Origin: JARFPW01 sp035464655
Lineage (GTDB): Bacteria; Gemmatimonadota; Gemmatimonadetes; Palauibacterales; Palauibacteraceae
DNA: 7,609 bases
NCBI GenBank assembly: GCA_035464655.1
Contig: DATHRZ010000005.1
Coordinates: 1 to 7,609, forward strand
Reading direction: 5' to 3'
How positions within the stretch are numbered: the first letter of the stretch is position 1; each line of letters begins with the position of its first letter. A program made the translations under genes and the position numbers. Of this stretch, positions 5,447 through 7,609 are shown in pieces. The notes below the pieces were generated by a model. The model made no database searches. It saw nothing but the letters and a program-made list of their open reading frames with translations, and was not told where the DNA came from.

Positions 5447-6136
5447 ATGATCAACCGAGTGAAAGCTTCCGATATGGCGGGCTCCGTAACTGCCATCCTG
5501 GCAACCGTCGCGGCGACGGCCGTCCTGCTCACGTCTCCCGGGCCGGCCCACGCGCAGTCGGGAGCGCGCGCGCGCACCGCCGGATCACCGGCCGCGACGG
5601 GCGTCGTCGCGCCGCGACCGGCCGCCGCGCCGGGGCACGAGCCGCGAGTTCGCGCCGGCCGCTCGTTGACCGGGACCCGAACGGCGCTCGGCGCCCGTCC
5701 CAACGTCGCCCATGCCCCGAACGTGGGCGGCCCCGGGCCGATCCTTCCGCACCTTCCGGGACCCTTCACCCGCATCCGGGTCGGCGGCAAGATCTTCTAT
5801 TACTGCCTCGGCACCTTCTACACGCACCATTCGGCCGGCTACTCGATCGCCGAATCGCCCGTCGGCGCGGTCGTCCGCTCGCTGCCGGCCGGGCACGAGA
5901 CGATCGAGCTCGGGAACCGTACCCTGTTCTACCACGACGGCGTGTTCTACGAGGAGGGCCGCCGTAGAGGCGAGTACGTCGTAGTGGCGGCCCCGGTCGG
6001 GGCCGTCGTCGGACACCTGCCGCGGGACGCCGCCGAAGTGCGGATCGGCGATCAGATCTACTACGTGGCGCGCCGAGTCTACTACCTGCCGGTGCGACGC
6101 GGCGGCGAACTGGCTTACGTCGTCACCCGTCCCTGA
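5447..6136 (+). CDS. Exported protein with DUF6515-like Tyr-rich repeats
   Basis: The product has 229 residues. Residues 1-36 form a signal peptide (hydrophobic core about 11-28, cleavage likely after 'AHA' before Q37). A low-complexity Pro/Ala/Arg linker follows (about 37-107). The C-terminal half holds two full copies and one partial copy of a 40-45-residue unit: about 112-157 ('IFYYCLGTFYTHHSAGYSIAE', then 'SPVGAVVRSLPAGHETIELG'), 158-203 ('LFYHDGVFYEE', then 'YVVVAAPVGAVVGHLP') and 204-229. This Y-rich pattern with PVGAVV..LP is typical of DUF6515-type periplasmic or surface proteins of unknown function. Start choice is uncertain. The frame is open far upstream, and ATGs at 5378 and 5435 lie inside the repeat module. 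I prefer 5447, which keeps a clean signal peptide and has GGAGG about 13 bases upstream; 5474 is a further alternative. It ends 21 bases from a convergent gene. Confidence 0.75.
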   Translation: MINRVKASDMAGSVTAILATVAATAVLLTSPGPAHAQSGARARTAGSPAATGVVAPRPAAAPGHEPRVRAGRSLTGTRTALGARPNVAHAPNVGGPGPILPHLPGPFTRIRVGGKIFYYCLGTFYTHHSAGYSIAESPVGAVVRSLPAGHETIELGNRTLFYHDGVFYEEGRRRGEYVVVAAPVGAVVGHLPRDAAEVRIGDQIYYVARRVYYLPVRRGGELAYVVTRP

Positions 6137-6157
6137 CGCTTCGGCGCAGGCCACGCC

Positions 6158-6613
6158 TCAACGCAGGCCGTACCATTCGCGACGCGGCCACAGGGCGACC
6201 AGCGCCCCCCAGGCCAGGGCCACCCCGACCAGCGCGGGCATCGCGGCACCGGAGATGATCAAGATCACGCCGCCGAACAGGCCCATCCCTTCGACGAGCG
6301 CCATGCAAATGATCTGCCCGGTCTGAAAGCGGCCGATGGTCTCCATCGAGACCTCTGCCGGCTGCCGGCCCGCCCGCGGCAGGTGCGGCTGCACGAGACG
6401 CTGCCAAACGACCACGGCGGCCACGAGCGCCGCGGCGGTCCCGATCATCCACACCGTCAGCAGCGGACCCGGATCTCCGGGCGACCCGTCCCGCGTCACC
6501 CACAGCCCGACGACCGCGAACAGGGTCACGCCGACCGGCAGCGACGTCAGGATGATCGCCTGGGTGTTCCGGGCTTCTTCCGGCGTAGACGGCGCACTCG
6601 ATCCGTTGGCCAT
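6158..6613 (-). CDS. Small four-helix membrane protein, unassigned
   Basis: The product has 151 residues, with predicted helices at about 18-40, 50-74, 97-121 and 124-142 and a polar, partly amphipathic loop at 75-96. Helices three and four ('TGQIICMALVEGMGLFGGVILIISG') have a polar Gln and a buried Glu followed by Gly-rich packing, reminiscent of ATP-synthase subunit c hairpins (ALVE..G..G). Length, the extra N-terminal pair and the context argue against a true c subunit. The ATG at 6613 was chosen over the in-frame ATG at 6625 because GGAGG stands five bases before it, while 6625 has only a weak site. The gene follows the DUF983 gene by 24 bases on the same strand and probably shares its transcript. 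Function unknown. Confidence 0.75.
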   Translation of the reverse strand: MANGSSAPSTPEEARNTQAIILTSLPVGVTLFAVVGLWVTRDGSPGDPGPLLTVWMIGTAAALVAAVVVWQRLVQPHLPRAGRQPAEVSMETIGRFQTGQIICMALVEGMGLFGGVILIISGAAMPALVGVALAWGALVALWPRREWYGLR

Positions 6614-6637
6614 CGGAGCCTCCATCGATCCGTCGAG

Positions 6638-6997
6638 TCAGGAACTCTCGCCCAGCTCTCCCGAACGATACAGCACCCACGTCCAGAATGCCTTGCAGTA
6701 ACGAAACGAGCCGACGATCGCCACGACCGCCGTCCCGAGGGTCAGCCAGATCGTCAGGCTCGAGAGCCCGCCGAACTGCAGGATCAGGATGAGCATGCAG
6801 AGGGCCGCGATCCCCCCGACACCGTAGGCCAGGACGACGGCGCCCCCGTACTGCGCGCCGTCGCGGCCGAGAAAGTCGAGGCCACAGCGCGCACAGTGCG
6901 TCCGCATCGTGAGAGCTCCGTCGAACAGTGGTGATTCACCGCAGCGCGGGCAGCGCTGGCGGATCGTCCGGTCGAGCCAGGTCGGCAGTTCCCTCAC
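6638..6997 (-). CDS. DUF983 family zinc-ribbon membrane protein
   Basis: The product has 119 residues. The N-terminal cytoplasmic part carries two CxxC pairs, 'RCPRCGESPLF' (C16, C19) and 'HCARCGLDF' (C35, C38), a typical four-Cys metal ribbon. 'GRDGAQYGG' and two transmembrane segments (about 51-75 and 79-98) follow, then 'RYCKAFWTWVLY'. This combination is diagnostic of DUF983, a small family frequently found near respiratory or cytochrome-oxidase genes in proteobacteria but without a proven activity. A GTG at 6997 is taken as the start because it lies just two bases beyond the stop codon of the preceding gene and keeps both Cys pairs. No clear Shine-Dalgarno sequence precedes it, which suits translation by re-initiation after the upstream gene. 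The frame extends upstream to 7084 inside that gene, but the extra residues are Arg-rich shadow sequence. Confidence 0.85.
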   Translation of the reverse strand: MRELPTWLDRTIRQRCPRCGESPLFDGALTMRTHCARCGLDFLGRDGAQYGGAVVLAYGVGGIAALCMLILILQFGGLSSLTIWLTLGTAVVAIVGSFRYCKAFWTWVLYRSGELGESS

Positions 6998-6999
6998 CG

Positions 7000-7609
7000 C
7001 TACTGCACGCGCAGGAGGAACAGACCTTCCCGGGCGCTCGTGACGGCCACGACGCCGTCGGCCAGCCACGGGTAGTTCGACCACGAGCCGTCGAAGCCCG
7101 GGGCGTCGTCGCCCGGGTGCGTGTCGAAGAATCCGCGCTCGACCGGCGACGCGGGGTCGGCGAGGTCGATCACGCGCAGTCCGAAGTGATAGTTCGAGTG
7201 GAAGAGCAGGTCACCGCGCACGTACATGTTGTGGTCGACGGCGCCCGTCGCGCCGAAGTGCTCCTCGACGAGAATCGGATCGTCGAGATCGCTCACGTCC
7301 CACACGAGCATGCGGGTGTTCGTCACGACACCCCCCAGCTCGTCGAGCTCGTCGTTGGAGACGAACCACGCGTGGTCCTCGGTCAGCCATCCCTGGTGCA
7401 CGTACCGGGAATCCGGATAGCTGGCGGTCGACACGGCGACCGGAGCCCCCTTGTCGGTGACGTCGGCGATCGAAATGGCCGTCTCGTTGGAGCCGATGCA
7501 AATCTCGCGACCCGCATAGTCGGCATCGGGACCGTCGTACATCACGCACTGAACGTCGTGCGTGTACCCGGTCATGAAGTTCCCGGTCGTCGTGTCGGCG
7601 AAGCACCCG
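7000..7609 (-). CDS. Choice-of-anchor B family beta-propeller protein, C-terminal part
   Basis: The frame is open from the right edge of the window to TAG at 7000-7002 (about 203 residues visible). The methionine at 7575 is internal: the codons before it read 'GCFADTTTGNF', continuous with the family pattern. The protein contains LVIVD-type repeats: 'ETAISIADVTDKGAPVAVSTASYP', 'RMLVWDVSDLDDPILVEEHFG' and 'FGLRVIDLADPASPVERGFFDTHP'. Signature segments are 'GYTHDVQCVMYDGPDADYAGREIC', 'VHQGWLTEDHAWFVSNDELDE', 'DHNMYVRGDLLFHSNYHFGLRV' and 'GSWSNYP'. These match choice-of-anchor B proteins, secreted or surface-anchored propellers of unknown ligand. Full-length members are around 350-450 residues and start with a signal peptide, which here lies outside the window. 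The protein ends right after the last repeat ('EGLFLLRVQ'), so no C-terminal anchor domain is present in this copy. Confidence 0.88.
   Translation of the reverse strand, partial: GCFADTTTGNFMTGYTHDVQCVMYDGPDADYAGREICIGSNETAISIADVTDKGAPVAVSTASYPDSRYVHQGWLTEDHAWFVSNDELDELGGVVTNTRMLVWDVSDLDDPILVEEHFGATGAVDHNMYVRGDLLFHSNYHFGLRVIDLADPASPVERGFFDTHPGDDAPGFDGSWSNYPWLADGVVAVTSAREGLFLLRVQ

Noticed and set aside
4483..5790. 435-codon minus-strand frame antisense to the antiporter and the following gene.
   Set aside because: Composition is Arg/Asp/His/Pro-rich with no domain. The plus strand encodes a clearly recognisable NhaC and a signal-peptide protein over the same bases.
6383..6934. 183-codon plus-strand frame opposite the DUF983 and four-helix genes.
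   Set aside because: Arg/His/Asp-rich shadow; the opposite strand carries the diagnostic double CxxC and transmembrane helices.
1..7609. Defence system, CRISPR array, prophage or transposon hidden in the window.
   Set aside because: No nuclease, integrase, transposase, reverse transcriptase, toxin-antitoxin pair or spaced repeat array is encoded. All nine genes are transport, envelope or amino-acid metabolism types.

Overview
The window is a dense, very GC-rich stretch of bacterial chromosome with nine protein-coding genes. Two of them run off the edges. There are no RNA genes, insertion sequences, CRISPR arrays or phage genes. The longest gaps between genes are about 156 and 128 bases, so no gene-free stretch exceeds 300 bases. 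The lipoprotein and exported-protein signals indicate a Gram-negative type envelope. GC content and gene families fit an environmental lineage such as a high-GC gammaproteobacterium (Xanthomonadales or Wenzhouxiangella-like), Gemmatimonadota, Acidobacteriota or Myxococcota. The sequence alone does not settle which.

Layout: (1) 1-567, plus strand, is the C-terminal half of a MATE/flippase-like multi-helix membrane protein whose start lies upstream of the window. (2) 545-2623, minus strand, is a row of three genes read right to left: a lipoprotein with a carboxypeptidase-regulatory-like domain, a small exported protein of unknown function, and a two-helix membrane protein of the family often labelled 'cation/multidrug efflux pump'. 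The last one overlaps the end of the first gene tail to tail. (3) 2780-6136, plus strand, holds a cystathionine beta-lyase-like PLP enzyme, an NhaC-family Na+/H+ antiporter joined to it by a 4-base ATGA overlap, and an exported protein with DUF6515-like Tyr-rich repeats. (4) 6158-7609, minus strand, is a compact row read right to left: a choice-of-anchor B beta-propeller protein (N-terminus outside the window), a DUF983 zinc-ribbon membrane protein, and a small four-helix membrane protein.

Most of the gene content is ordinary housekeeping and envelope material. The most distinctive structure is at 5375-5444. There a perfect 26-bp palindrome is bracketed by two copies of a 13-bp direct repeat, and the module has been built into the 3' end of the antiporter gene and the leader of the next gene. 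It looks like a small dispersed palindromic repeat (REP-like) and is the best candidate for follow-up. The second point of interest is the translational coupling of a trans-sulfuration lyase with an NhaC-superfamily transporter, which raises the possibility of a sulfur-amino-acid transport role.
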